From assembly GCF_047302465.1 (NCBI RefSeq), contig NZ_CP178621.1, positions 1,426,001-1,490,000 on the forward strand: a stretch of DNA of 64,000 bases, read 5' to 3'. Both the position numbers and the translations under genes were made by a program. Each line of letters opens with the position of its first letter. Position 1 is the stretch's first letter. Below the pieces are notes generated by a model. That model did no database searches. It had not been told where the DNA came from and saw only the letters and a list, made by a program, of their open reading frames with translations. Positions 1-7,878 of this stretch are shown piece by piece. The DNA is from JACMRP01 sp047302465 (lineage in GTDB: Bacteria > Bdellovibrionota > Bdellovibrionia > Bdellovibrionales > Bdellovibrionaceae).

Positions 1-168
1 GGGAGGGGCGATGTGGTCAAGGATGACCGTGGTGGTAAGGACGCTACTGCATCGCTCATTTTTCTAAGCGGCTCCCGCCCCTCGATCTAGAGTTCAAAAC
101 GAACAGCAAAAATAAAAAAAACAATTATAAATAGAAACCAAGCCGATTCAAACACGCTCGGAATTGTT
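1..168. other. Left-edge segment, no firm gene
   Basis: Bases 1-87 are open in frame 1 on the plus strand and stop at 88-90, so this could be the last 29 codons of a plus-strand gene. On the minus strand an ATG near 55 also opens a frame that runs off the left edge. Neither has a recognisable domain, and I cannot choose between them. Bases 91-168 are A-rich with no clear terminator. Confidence 0.3.
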
Positions 169-1275
169 TTAGTTCCAGTTTCTTCTTAAGGAATTGAAGC
201 CAATGCCTGCAAAGAGCACAAGCGGGCTCCAGACTGCAAAAGCCGGTGGAAGTTGTCCATTACGGGCTAGGCCCTCGAACGTTACATACAAGACCCAATA
301 GCCAATGATAATGCCGATACACAGAATCATACCGCTGCTTTTGGCAGTACGACGATTGGTGGTTGTGCCAAGGCCGACTCCGATTAAGGCAAACACTATG
401 CAAAGAACCGAAATCGCAATGCGCTTATGAAACTCGGTCTGATAAGTTCTTTGATCTTGAGGCTTTAAGTCCTTCTTCTTAAGAATCTCCTTCAACTCTG
501 AAAGTGTCAGAGACTGTGCGGATTTCTCGCGAATGACTTCTTGGATCGGATCGGTCAGGCGAATATCGTAGGTGTCGAATTTGATTTTAGTGTGAGTCTG
601 AGTTTTACGATGAATGTCGCCATCTTCAAGCCGCAAGAGCACATTGTGCCCCGGCGCCTTCGGATCCGGAACGATGGCGCCGCGCTTAGCAATAATCGTA
701 AGCGGCGCTCCTTCTTCGCGTTCATCGTAAATGAATACGTTCTCTAAAGTTCCATTGTCTGAATGAACCTTGTTCGCATAAACCACTAAATCAAAAAAAC
801 CTTCCGAGAATGTGCCTTCTTTGACCGTGGCAGCGGCTTTGGTATTTCCAAGCTTCGTAAAAAGAACTTCGAACTGACGATTGCCCCAAGGAGCAATTTC
901 GAAAGAGGTTTGGGCGGAAAGGACTCCGACCAAGAGAGACAGCACGACGGCCGGAGTCAGAATCATTCCCATGTGAAGTCCAGAGGCCTTCATCGCCACC
1001 ATCTCGGAATCACTACTGAGGCGTCCATAAGTCAGGATGACGGCAAAAAGAAGACTCATTGGGAAGAGGGCCGGTAAAAGGGAAATACAAATATAGCCAA
1101 TAATCTGTGCAATGGTTTTCATGTCCACGCCGTGGACAAGAGCAAACTCCGTCAGACGCAGGACCTGGAACATAAGAATAATCGAAACGAAAACGATCAG
1201 GCCTAAAATGAAACTCGGAAGCATTTCAAAGAAGATGTATTGCGCTGCTTTTTTACCACGGAAAACGCTAACCAT
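169..1275 (-). CDS. LptF/LptG-family LPS-export permease
   Basis: A 368-residue polytopic protein with the YjgP/YjgQ layout. Three membrane segments lie in the first ~125 residues, a soluble beta-rich periplasmic part covers about 130-275 (the jellyroll that hands lipopolysaccharide to LptC/LptA), and three more membrane segments follow from about 285. The family works with the LptB ATPase to pull LPS from the inner membrane. The C-terminal LPPAFAVWSPLVLF stretch is typical. I cannot say from sequence whether this is LptF or LptG, and no partner permease gene is nearby. The start is an ATG with AAGG seven bases upstream. It is divergent from the receiver-like gene at 1404. Confidence 0.85.
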   Translation of the reverse strand: MVSVFRGKKAAQYIFFEMLPSFILGLIVFVSIILMFQVLRLTEFALVHGVDMKTIAQIIGYICISLLPALFPMSLLFAVILTYGRLSSDSEMVAMKASGLHMGMILTPAVVLSLLVGVLSAQTSFEIAPWGNRQFEVLFTKLGNTKAAATVKEGTFSEGFFDLVVYANKVHSDNGTLENVFIYDEREEGAPLTIIAKRGAIVPDPKAPGHNVLLRLEDGDIHRKTQTHTKIKFDTYDIRLTDPIQEVIREKSAQSLTLSELKEILKKKDLKPQDQRTYQTEFHKRIAISVLCIVFALIGVGLGTTTNRRTAKSSGMILCIGIIIGYWVLYVTFEGLARNGQLPPAFAVWSPLVLFAGIGFNSLRRNWN

Positions 1276-1367
1276 AAGGAACCTTAGTTTAAACTATCGA
1301 TGACGCCAAGGCTTTATTTAGTGCAGGAATCGCGGCCATTGTCCAGAGGATTAGGATCGGCTCTTTG

Positions 1368-1398
1368 TTGACCCGACGGCTGACATCCCTGACAATAT
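1368..1398 (+). promoter_or_regulatory. Candidate promoter, leaderless start at 1404
   Basis: TTGACC at 1368-1373 is followed after 19 bases by CAATAT at 1393-1398, five bases before GTG 1404. There is no ribosome binding site before that GTG, so the mRNA may start at or next to the codon. The 19-base spacer is long and the -10 is weak. Confidence 0.35.
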
Positions 1399-1403
1399 TT
1401 ACT

Positions 1404-2414
1404 GTGAGCAGCAAGATCCTTTTAGTCTACGAAGAATATTCAGAAATGATGAATGCCCAAGCTATTTTGCAAAAAGCGGGCTTCGACGTGCTTGGAATTT
1501 CAACAGAATATACTCTCAGTGAAAATGTGCTCTCATTCAACCCTGATGTGGTTGTGGCTTATGGCCGTGCCGGAAAAGTAACGACGATCGGAGCTGGTCG
1601 TCGTCTGCGCGAGATGACTCGCTGGCAGGGGAAAGTGATTCTGGTTTTACCAGCAGGTTACAAGCCGAACCCTCAAGACTTCGCAAAAATCAGAGCAGAC
1701 ATGTTGCTAGAAGCTCCTCTTCCGGGGCTAAGACTGATGCAAATCGTTGGTAAAATGTTGGGCTATGACGAACTCTTGTTGCAAGAACGTCTGAGCAAAC
1801 ACGGCAATGATACCAGCAAACCTGGCGACAATCTTTTGGGCGGCACGGGACATACCGGTGAAGCGCAGGATGAAGCTCTTCTTGTTACTGGCCAGGTCGG
1901 TGAAGACCCAGAAAATTTCACGATCAGTGGTACTCCGATTGCGGAAGACGAAGAGGATTTTACAAAAGCCAAAGCAAAGTTCAATTTGGATATTTCTTCA
2001 GAGACAGCTGGCAAGCCTGCGAAAAAAGACGATCAAGATTTAGAAGCGCTCTGGAAAGAACTCACGGATCACAGCGAGCTTAGCATCACTCCTGAAGACG
2101 AAGCTGCTGCAAAAGCCGCCGGGCAAAAAATCAACTTTGATCTGAGTGATGAGCGCAGCCTTGAAATCAGCACTCAAGAAGTCGATAAACTTGCTAAAGA
2201 GATCCAAAATGCCAAAAAGTCAGGCGCAGACCGAGTGTCCAAATATGGGAAATATACGGCTCAAATTAATGATTTTGACCCCCGTCAGAGCCTTAGTAAA
2301 ATCGCCAGCCGCCGCAGTCAAAAAGAGATCGTAAAGTCTTGGAATAACAAAGAAATCGAGGACCAAGACGAGCTTCGTAAGTCTTTTACCAAAGCGTTAT
2401 TTAGAAAAAAGTAA
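1404..2414 (+). CDS. Degenerate receiver-domain protein
   Basis: About 336 residues. The first ~110 follow the fold pattern of a response-regulator receiver (KILLVYEEY strand, then PDVVVAYG, then ADMLLEAPLPG). The phospho-acceptor Asp expected after PDVVV is a Tyr/Gly stretch, the acidic pair after strand 1 is Glu-Glu, and the Lys expected near the end is missing. It is therefore probably not phosphorylated. The remaining ~220 residues are charged and low in complexity, rich in Glu, Lys and Ala, and likely helical or disordered. GTG 1404 is preferred to TTG 1365 because the receiver strand begins right after it. No output domain is recognised; trxA follows 59 bases later. Confidence 0.6.
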   Translation: MSSKILLVYEEYSEMMNAQAILQKAGFDVLGISTEYTLSENVLSFNPDVVVAYGRAGKVTTIGAGRRLREMTRWQGKVILVLPAGYKPNPQDFAKIRADMLLEAPLPGLRLMQIVGKMLGYDELLLQERLSKHGNDTSKPGDNLLGGTGHTGEAQDEALLVTGQVGEDPENFTISGTPIAEDEEDFTKAKAKFNLDISSETAGKPAKKDDQDLEALWKELTDHSELSITPEDEAAAKAAGQKINFDLSDERSLEISTQEVDKLAKEIQNAKKSGADRVSKYGKYTAQINDFDPRQSLSKIASRRSQKEIVKSWNNKEIEDQDELRKSFTKALFRKK

Positions 2415-2473
2415 TTGATCGACCTTGTTTTTTCATCAATCATGCTCAACCTTATTAGTAAGAGGAGACAGCT

Positions 2474-2800
2474 ATGGCAGCATTTACAAAACCCGTAACA
2501 GACAGTTCTTTTGAATCTGATGTTTTAAATTCTAACACACCAGTATTGGTGGATTTCTGGGCAGAGTGGTGTGGACCTTGCCGTGCTCTTGGACCAAAAC
2601 TTGAAGAAGTGGCTCAAGAGATGTCGCAAAAAGTAAAAATCGTGAAGTTGAACGTCGATGAGAATCCATCAACTCCGGGTAAATACGGCATCCGCGGTAT
2701 CCCAGCGATGCTTCTTTTCAAAGACGGTAAAGAAATCGGTCAATTGGTTGGTAACCATCCAAAAGACGCGATCGTAGATTTCTTGAGCAAGAATTCCTAA
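2474..2800 (+). CDS. trxA: Thioredoxin
   Basis: A 108-residue cytoplasmic thioredoxin, the standard size. The redox-active motif WCGPC is at residues 32-36 after the VLVDFWAEW strand, and the cis-proline loop GIRGIPAML is present. It reduces protein disulfides using electrons from thioredoxin reductase. The start is supported by AGGAGA nine bases upstream. A strong hairpin terminator follows. Confidence 0.97.
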   Translation: MAAFTKPVTDSSFESDVLNSNTPVLVDFWAEWCGPCRALGPKLEEVAQEMSQKVKIVKLNVDENPSTPGKYGIRGIPAMLLFKDGKEIGQLVGNHPKDAIVDFLSKNS

Positions 2801-2825
2801 TCGGAAATCTGAAAATAGATTTAAA

Positions 2826-2858
2826 TAAAAAAGGGAGCTGTTGAAGCTCCCTTTTTTA
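2826..2858. terminator. Bidirectional terminator between trxA and the transglycosylase gene
   Basis: Stem AAGGGAGCT (2831-2839) / AGCTCCCTT (2845-2853), loop GTTGA, with an A-run before and a T-run after. It can serve both convergent genes. Confidence 0.85.
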
Positions 2859-2879
2859 TTTGCGCTAGTGGCGTTTCGA

Positions 2880-3593
2880 CTACAATTGAGCCAAAGTCTC
2901 TAGCTTCATCATCTGCGCATAGATGATCTCGTAGTTGCCCATTACGCGGCTTGAGTACTCTTTAGGCTGGATAGCTTGCGCCACCAAGCGACGAACGTTT
3001 CTAGGGCCCATGTTGTAGGCAGAAACGTAGTTTGGAGCCTCATTCGCAAAGTTCTTTCTTAAGAAAGCCATGTAAGCAATCCCGATACGAACATTGATAG
3101 TTGGGTTTTTCAGAGTGTTTTTGCCCTTCCAAGGAATGTTCTCTTTCTGAGCGATCCATTTTGCTGTGTCAGGTTTGATTTGCATCAAGCCGATTTCACC
3201 TGCGCCACCAATGATTGTTGGATCAAATTGGCTCTCAGTTTGGATCACTGCGAGTACGAACAAAGGATCAAAGCCCTTCTTTTCGCTTTCAGAAAGAATC
3301 ATGGCGCTAACATTAGCCACATGTTTTGCCCACTTCTTATCAGAGAGTTTGTTTTGCACTGTTGAATATACGAACTTGCTGACTGAAGGCAGAGATGCGC
3401 TTCTTTCAGCCAAACTTCCATTATAGGAAGTTCCTAATAGCTCGCGTGCGTGCTGCAAGCGGATTGCATTTTTCGATGCCATTTCGGTGCTTCCTTCCTG
3501 CATGTAAGCAGCCGAAATATTCTCAACATAGAAAGACAACGTGAACGTCGAGATGATGACAAAACTCCATTTTGTAATTCGTCTTGTTTTCAT
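2880..3593 (-). CDS. Secreted lytic transglycosylase (SLT domain)
   Basis: A 237-residue exported protein. A basic N-terminus and hydrophobic stretch (FVIISTFTLSFYV) form a signal peptide or anchor. The C-terminal ~130 residues are a Slt/MltE-type domain: the VIQTESQFDP block holds the catalytic Glu, followed by GLMQIKPDTA and AYNMGP, the usual lysozyme-like motifs. It would cut peptidoglycan glycan strands to 1,6-anhydro ends in the periplasm. In a predator this could act on its own wall or on prey wall. A good ribosome binding site (GGAGG, eight bases upstream) fixes the start. It is a single-gene unit. Confidence 0.9.
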   Translation of the reverse strand: MKTRRITKWSFVIISTFTLSFYVENISAAYMQEGSTEMASKNAIRLQHARELLGTSYNGSLAERSASLPSVSKFVYSTVQNKLSDKKWAKHVANVSAMILSESEKKGFDPLFVLAVIQTESQFDPTIIGGAGEIGLMQIKPDTAKWIAQKENIPWKGKNTLKNPTINVRIGIAYMAFLRKNFANEAPNYVSAYNMGPRNVRRLVAQAIQPKEYSSRVMGNYEIIYAQMMKLETLAQL

Positions 3594-3869
3594 CTGAGAC
3601 CTCCGAAAGTGTTACTAACTGCGTACTTGGAGTTATTGCGAAGCTCGTGCCGATCAGCTAAGTGCTGGGAATGACAGCGTTATCAGTTCAAGACATTTTA
3701 AAAACAGTTTTATGTGTGGTAGGCCAAGATGCTGTCTAACAATTTGTGGTCAACAGAGTGCTTAGTAGATAGTCAAAACGGCGCAGTTTCTCAGAGTGGG
3801 ATGTCTCATTATTTGATTGGCGTTTATGGGGAAATCCGCTAGGTTCAAGCTTTTCAAGGAGCACTTTTA

Positions 3870-4388
3870 ATGGAAACAATTCCTTTCCAAACTATTCAAA
3901 ACTCAATCGATAATATCTGTGGAATCACCGAAGAAGAGGACTTGGACGCCGTATCTCAGGCTCTTTTTGATGCACAACCAGCGCTTGCGGGTTTTGTGAT
4001 CGAGTTTATCGAGGACATGAGTGAAGGTGCTAAAGATTTGGGCTTCATGATTGCCCTGATTCTTTGGAAAAGCTTCGAGGAAAAATACCCACAAATTCGC
4101 GCTCTCACTGAGGACGAAGTTGTGGCCAAGTTTGAGGACCAAGAAGCTGACTTGGAAAAACTTCTTCATTTAAACGATGAAATGCTAGAAGAAATCCACA
4201 AAAACGAGATGCTCAACGGACAGCCTGAAATCCTAAACTATCTTACTCAGGAACTTTTCTCAGAAGAGAACACTGATCCAAAATTGGAAGCGGACGAGGA
4301 TGTCCAATTGTTCATGGTTCTTCGCTTCTTCTCTACTTGTTTGAATGACGCTGCCAAAGAAGTTGGCGAAGCGGTTGTTCGTCACTAG
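3870..4388 (+). CDS. Acidic helical protein of unknown function
   Basis: 172 residues, no signal peptide, strongly acidic and almost entirely helix-forming. It is rich in Glu, Asp and Leu, with a hydrophobic segment around residues 50-70 that is probably a buried helix. I do not recognise the family. AAGGAG lies eight bases before the ATG. A hairpin follows the stop and the solute-binding-like genes lie downstream. Both ends are well defined and it is very likely a real cytoplasmic protein. Confidence 0.7.
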   Translation: METIPFQTIQNSIDNICGITEEEDLDAVSQALFDAQPALAGFVIEFIEDMSEGAKDLGFMIALILWKSFEEKYPQIRALTEDEVVAKFEDQEADLEKLLHLNDEMLEEIHKNEMLNGQPEILNYLTQELFSEENTDPKLEADEDVQLFMVLRFFSTCLNDAAKEVGEAVVRH

Positions 4389-4427
4389 TTTATCCACATT
4401 AGAGCACTAGAGTCTTTTTAACGAGAA

Positions 4428-4451
4428 AAGCCGGTTTTTTTACGCCGGCTT
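4428..4451. terminator. Hairpin with a T-tract in its loop
   Basis: AAGCCGG (4428-4434) pairs with CCGGCTT (4445-4451) around a loop of seven T then ACG. On the plus strand the T-run sits inside the loop rather than after the stem. On the minus strand TTTTC follows the stem. It lies between the acidic-protein gene and the first solute-binding-like gene. Confidence 0.5.
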
Positions 4452-4464
4452 GAAGCCCTTATGA

Positions 4465-4476
4465 GATAATTGTCAT
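4465..4476 (+). promoter_or_regulatory. Extended -10 promoter, leaderless start
   Basis: TGA-GATAAT, with the hexamer at 4465-4470, is an extended -10. It ends six bases before ATG 4477, so transcription should begin at or next to the start codon. No Shine-Dalgarno sequence and no good -35 are present; the -35 region is occupied by the hairpin. Confidence 0.5.
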
Positions 4477-5193
4477 ATGAGGCATGTTCTCATTGTGTTT
4501 ATCTTGCTCATAACGTCTTGGAGTCGGGCCGAGACGATCGTTGTTTCGGTTCAGGAAGATCTCGAAAAAACTCCACCTATTGTAGAACTCAAAAACTACT
4601 TTGCGGATGCATTGGCCAAAGAAGACATCCACGTCAATTTCATGCCGCTGTCTTTAGAGCGAGGAAATTTTTTAGCTAATAAAGGCGAAATAGACGGGGA
4701 GCTAATTCGTACGGACTACGTATTAAAAAACTCTCCGAATCTAATGATTACTTCATTTCCGATGATCTACACCAACTTCCGTGTGGTTCGTCGCAAACAA
4801 ATAAAAAACTTTAAAGAAAAGAATTTAGACACTTACGTTGGAGTTGTGTTTTTTAACTCTCCGGCGGTGCGTGCGACGATCGAGCGAAAAAAAATTAAAG
4901 TCGAAAACGTAGCCACTTTGGATCAGGTGTTCTTGTTGCTAGCGAGTGAGCGTGCAGACTACACGATTTTGCCTGACACAATTATTGCGGCGGCCAGGGA
5001 CAGACAGCCATTGGCTTTTCAGAATCTTGTTGTTAGTAAAAATTCATTTGATCGCTCAGAACTTTATTTTTGTCTGAATAAGAAAAACGCACATCTAATG
5101 CCAAAAATAGAAAAGGCCCTCAAGCGCGCGTCACGCGGTCCGATCTGGAAATACCGCTATTTGCCAAATCTGTTAAATACCGAGATCCCGTAA
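4477..5193 (+). CDS. Periplasmic solute-binding-like protein, paralog 1
   Basis: 238 residues with a signal peptide (VLIVFILLITSWSRA) and the alpha/beta pattern of a family-3-type periplasmic binding fold: an early ETIVVSV strand, NKGEIDGELIRTD, a PMIYTNFRVVRRK hinge, and a C-terminal helix ending KIEKALKRA. It is related to the genes at 5288, 7013 and 25911. No ABC-transporter permease or ATPase is nearby, so it may be a sensor or scavenging protein rather than a transporter subunit. The ligand is unknown. The start lies six bases after a -10 element. Confidence 0.75.
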   Translation: MRHVLIVFILLITSWSRAETIVVSVQEDLEKTPPIVELKNYFADALAKEDIHVNFMPLSLERGNFLANKGEIDGELIRTDYVLKNSPNLMITSFPMIYTNFRVVRRKQIKNFKEKNLDTYVGVVFFNSPAVRATIERKKIKVENVATLDQVFLLLASERADYTILPDTIIAAARDRQPLAFQNLVVSKNSFDRSELYFCLNKKNAHLMPKIEKALKRASRGPIWKYRYLPNLLNTEIP

Positions 5194-5275
5194 GAACCCT
5201 TAGTTATTCATTTAAACAGCTATTGTTTTCTCGAGAAACGGAAGCAATCTGCGCTCTGGCAGTGAGGCGTTGTGA

Positions 5276-5287
5276 GACAATGACCTT
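5276..5287 (+). promoter_or_regulatory. Extended -10 promoter, leaderless start
   Basis: TGA-GACAAT, with the hexamer at 5276-5281, is six bases before ATG 5288. This is the same geometry as the upstream paralog. No ribosome binding site lies in the usual window. Confidence 0.45.
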
Positions 5288-6004
5288 ATGAAGCAAGGGT
5301 TGATTCTACTTATCATGACTTGGACGATGTTGTGTGCAGCCGAGACGCTTGTCATCGCAGTCCCTGTAAATCTTGAAAAGACAGCGCCTTTTGTTGAACT
5401 TAAAACCTATGTTGCTGAAGCCCTAGCAAAAGAAGATATTCAAATCGAATACGTGCCGCTATCCATAGATAGGAGCACCTTTATGGTAGAAAAAGGTGAG
5501 CTTGATGGTGAGCTGGTTCGTGAGTCCCGCGTGATAAGAAGGTCGGCAAAATCCATCATGACCTCGTTTCCAATCGCGCATTCAGATTTTATTGTGGTCC
5601 ATCGTAAGCAGATTAAGAATTTTACCGAAGACAAGCTAAGTGAGTACGCTGGAGTGATGTTCTACTGTGCCGTAGTGACCCGTGATGCATTGTCGAAAAG
5701 AAACGCCAAGGTTGTAAGCGTCGATAGCTTAGAGCACGCGTTGAAACTCTTAGAGAATGGTAGAGCAGACTATACGATTCTGCCAGAGCCCATCATAGAT
5801 GCTGCAAAAATTCAGTACGCAAAGGACTTTAAGAATCTTGTTGTTAGAAAAAACCCTTTGGATCATACGGATCTTTATTTTTATGTTCGCAAGAATAAGT
5901 CTTATTTGATGCCGAAAGTAGAGAAGGCTTTTAAAAAAGCGTCCAATGAGCCTTTAGAGAAGTATCATTATTTGCCGGAGTATCTAAATAGAAAAATCCC
6001 ATAA
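5288..6004 (+). CDS. Periplasmic solute-binding-like protein, paralog 2
   Basis: 238 residues, clearly a tandem duplicate of the gene at 4477: same length, same VxLEKTxPxVELK start of the mature protein, same KGELDGELV block and the same MPKVEKAFKKAS end. It has a signal peptide cut near AA-ETL. It is probably a soluble periplasmic binding protein with no transporter partner here. The 94-base gap from the upstream copy holds its own -10 element, so the two are likely separate units. A strong terminator follows the stop. Confidence 0.75.
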   Translation: MKQGLILLIMTWTMLCAAETLVIAVPVNLEKTAPFVELKTYVAEALAKEDIQIEYVPLSIDRSTFMVEKGELDGELVRESRVIRRSAKSIMTSFPIAHSDFIVVHRKQIKNFTEDKLSEYAGVMFYCAVVTRDALSKRNAKVVSVDSLEHALKLLENGRADYTILPEPIIDAAKIQYAKDFKNLVVRKNPLDHTDLYFYVRKNKSYLMPKVEKAFKKASNEPLEKYHYLPEYLNRKIP

Positions 6005-6006
6005 AA

Positions 6007-6035
6007 AAAGCCCCCTTTATCAGGGGGCTTTGTCT
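6007..6035. terminator. Bidirectional terminator
   Basis: AAAGCCCCCT (6007-6016) pairs with AGGGGGCTTT (6022-6031), loop TTATC, with A-rich and T-rich flanks. It sits between the convergent solute-binding-like and trypsin-like genes. Confidence 0.85.
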
Positions 6036-6036
6036 T

Positions 6037-6810
6037 TTAGCGAATCGTTTCTGCGACCCATTTGGTAGCAAGATTGACCTTGCTATAAACGCCGGGCTTG
6101 CTTGCGCGAGCACAGCCAGCGCCCCAGCTAACAACACCAATCAAATAAGTGTCGTTGTTATCATCTTTGGCAACAAGCGGGCCACCACTGTCACCTTGGC
6201 AAGAGTCTTTGCCACCTTTTGTATAACCTGCACAAATCATGCGATCAGTGATTTGTTTTGGGTAGTTTTTATCGCAAACGGTTTTATGTACCAAGGGTAC
6301 GCTGACCTTTTGCAGCTTCTTAGGAAGCCCAGATGCTGTTTCTTTCATTGCGCCCCAACCGGCAACTGTCGTCATGATTGTAGAGCCGTCTGTTGGAATA
6401 GCGATCTCTGCAGGGTTCATTGCAACCGGCTCGTAACGAGAAGAGCGGCTTAATTGAATCAATGCAAAATCATAGTCCATCGTTTTTTCGCTGAACTTAG
6501 GATGGCGAATGATTTTCTTTGGCTTAATAACTTCAGCATTGCGCTTGTCCGTGCGATCATGAAGACCGATGACGATGGAATCTACGCCACCGTTAACTAC
6601 ACAGTGTGCAGCTGTCAGAACCCAGTCTTTACGGATTAAAGATCCACCACAGAAGTGACCCATTGTTTTATCTTGAAGTGAAACGATATACGGAAACTCT
6701 CCGACAGAGGCTTCTACGCCACCCACGATATTCGCGTGAAAGTCGTCGGCATAAGAAACATTTGCAGCTACAAGAGACAGGGCTGCCAGAACAGAACTAA
6801 GAACTTTCAT
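6037..6810 (-). CDS. Secreted trypsin-like serine protease (S1)
   Basis: 257 residues: signal peptide to about residue 21, a very short propeptide, then IVGG at 28-31. The triad is His69 (TAAHC), Asp114 (DYDFALIQL) and Ser208 (GDSGGP). Asp202, six residues before the Ser, lines the S1 pocket and predicts cleavage after Lys or Arg. Paired Cys residues match eukaryotic-style trypsins. The residue before IVGG is Asn rather than Lys or Arg, so trypsin-type self-activation at that bond is not expected. It is likely exported to the periplasm or secreted as a digestive protease. It is a single-gene unit. Confidence 0.93.
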   Translation of the reverse strand: MKVLSSVLAALSLVAANVSYADDFHANIVGGVEASVGEFPYIVSLQDKTMGHFCGGSLIRKDWVLTAAHCVVNGGVDSIVIGLHDRTDKRNAEVIKPKKIIRHPKFSEKTMDYDFALIQLSRSSRYEPVAMNPAEIAIPTDGSTIMTTVAGWGAMKETASGLPKKLQKVSVPLVHKTVCDKNYPKQITDRMICAGYTKGGKDSCQGDSGGPLVAKDDNNDTYLIGVVSWGAGCARASKPGVYSKVNLATKWVAETIR

Positions 6811-7000
6811 AGTGATTCCCCTTGAATGAAAATGGCCTTTTCTCTATTGTTGCGAGCGCTGGGGAATGCTCAATCAGTAAGCAAAATTCTGAACCAAGGT
6901 CTTCAGACGTAAGAGGGGAAAACCTGGCTTTAGAGCGGGCTTCGGGACGAGCGGCGTATGCGGGACAAATTTATTTACTGAGACTGAGGTCCAAGAGGTG

Positions 7001-7012
7001 TATAATGGCCCC
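7001..7012 (+). promoter_or_regulatory. -10 element, leaderless start
   Basis: A perfect TATAAT at 7001-7006 ends six bases before ATG 7013, which begins a good signal peptide. AAGAGG at 6993-6998 would fit only the upstream GTG 6998 poorly. The spacing matches paralogs 1 and 2. Confidence 0.5.
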
Positions 7013-7732
7013 ATGAGACTTCTATTTCTTTTGTTGATGTTGGTTTCTCTCAGCGCGGTCGCAAGTGAAGCGACTCAAGTGTCGTTCTCTACTCAGGAAA
7101 ACTATACTCAAATTCCTGTGGTTACGGACCTTACAAAATTTATTGCGGCATCCTTAGAAAAAGAAAAAATCAAAGTAAACTTTGTGCCTATGCCATTGAT
7201 GAGAGGAACCATCTCAGTTGAAAATGGCGAGGTGGACGGGGAAATGGGTCGTGACCTAGAGTCCATGAAAAGTTTCAGCCATATTATGACGACGTCGCGT
7301 CCTTTTATGTTTGCGAATATAAAAATGATTTACCTGAAGTCCCGCAAAATATTTTCGACAAAGAATTTGTCACAGCTGCAGGCGGTGACTTTACTGAACA
7401 ATCACACCATTGTTCAGAAGTTGAAAGATGACAATTTAAAGTTTCTTGAAACCAAATATATTCCCCAAGCACTTACGGTGCTTGAGCAGAAGCGGGCTGA
7501 CTATTTTCTACTTTCAGAAGTTATTATCTTGGGATTTTTTGAGACAGATCCGAAGCTAAAGGAAAAGTTCGTAATCGCCGACGAAAACTTTATGGTCATG
7601 CCACTTTATCTAACACTGAATAAGAAAAAAGCCGATTTAATGCCGCGAATAGAGAAAGCTCTGCGTGCGGGGATTAAATCAGACCTCAAAAAATACCCAC
7701 GCTTACAGACGATTATAAATAAGGACTTTTAG
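7013..7732 (+). CDS. Periplasmic solute-binding-like protein, paralog 3
   Basis: 239 residues from ATG 7013; a GTG at 6998 would add five residues ahead of the signal peptide. The signal peptide is RLLFLLLMLVSLSAVAS. It shares the family marks: VENGEVDGEMGRD, a repeated hydrophobic hinge, and MPRIEKALRAG near the end. It is more diverged than the tandem pair at 4477/5288. No transporter genes are linked. The function is inferred only from fold-level resemblance to bacterial extracellular solute-binding proteins. Confidence 0.72.
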   Translation: MRLLFLLLMLVSLSAVASEATQVSFSTQENYTQIPVVTDLTKFIAASLEKEKIKVNFVPMPLMRGTISVENGEVDGEMGRDLESMKSFSHIMTTSRPFMFANIKMIYLKSRKIFSTKNLSQLQAVTLLNNHTIVQKLKDDNLKFLETKYIPQALTVLEQKRADYFLLSEVIILGFFETDPKLKEKFVIADENFMVMPLYLTLNKKKADLMPRIEKALRAGIKSDLKKYPRLQTIINKDF

Positions 7733-7878
7733 TTTTTTCTTGAGAAGCCACGTCCTGACCACTGAAGAGTTTCAGAAGTCGAATCGAGAGGTGGTCTTGA
7801 AGGGATTCTGGACCCAAAAAAAGATTGTCTAAGTAGAGTCTCTCGCATCATAGTTATCTAAACACTAACAAGGCTTAG

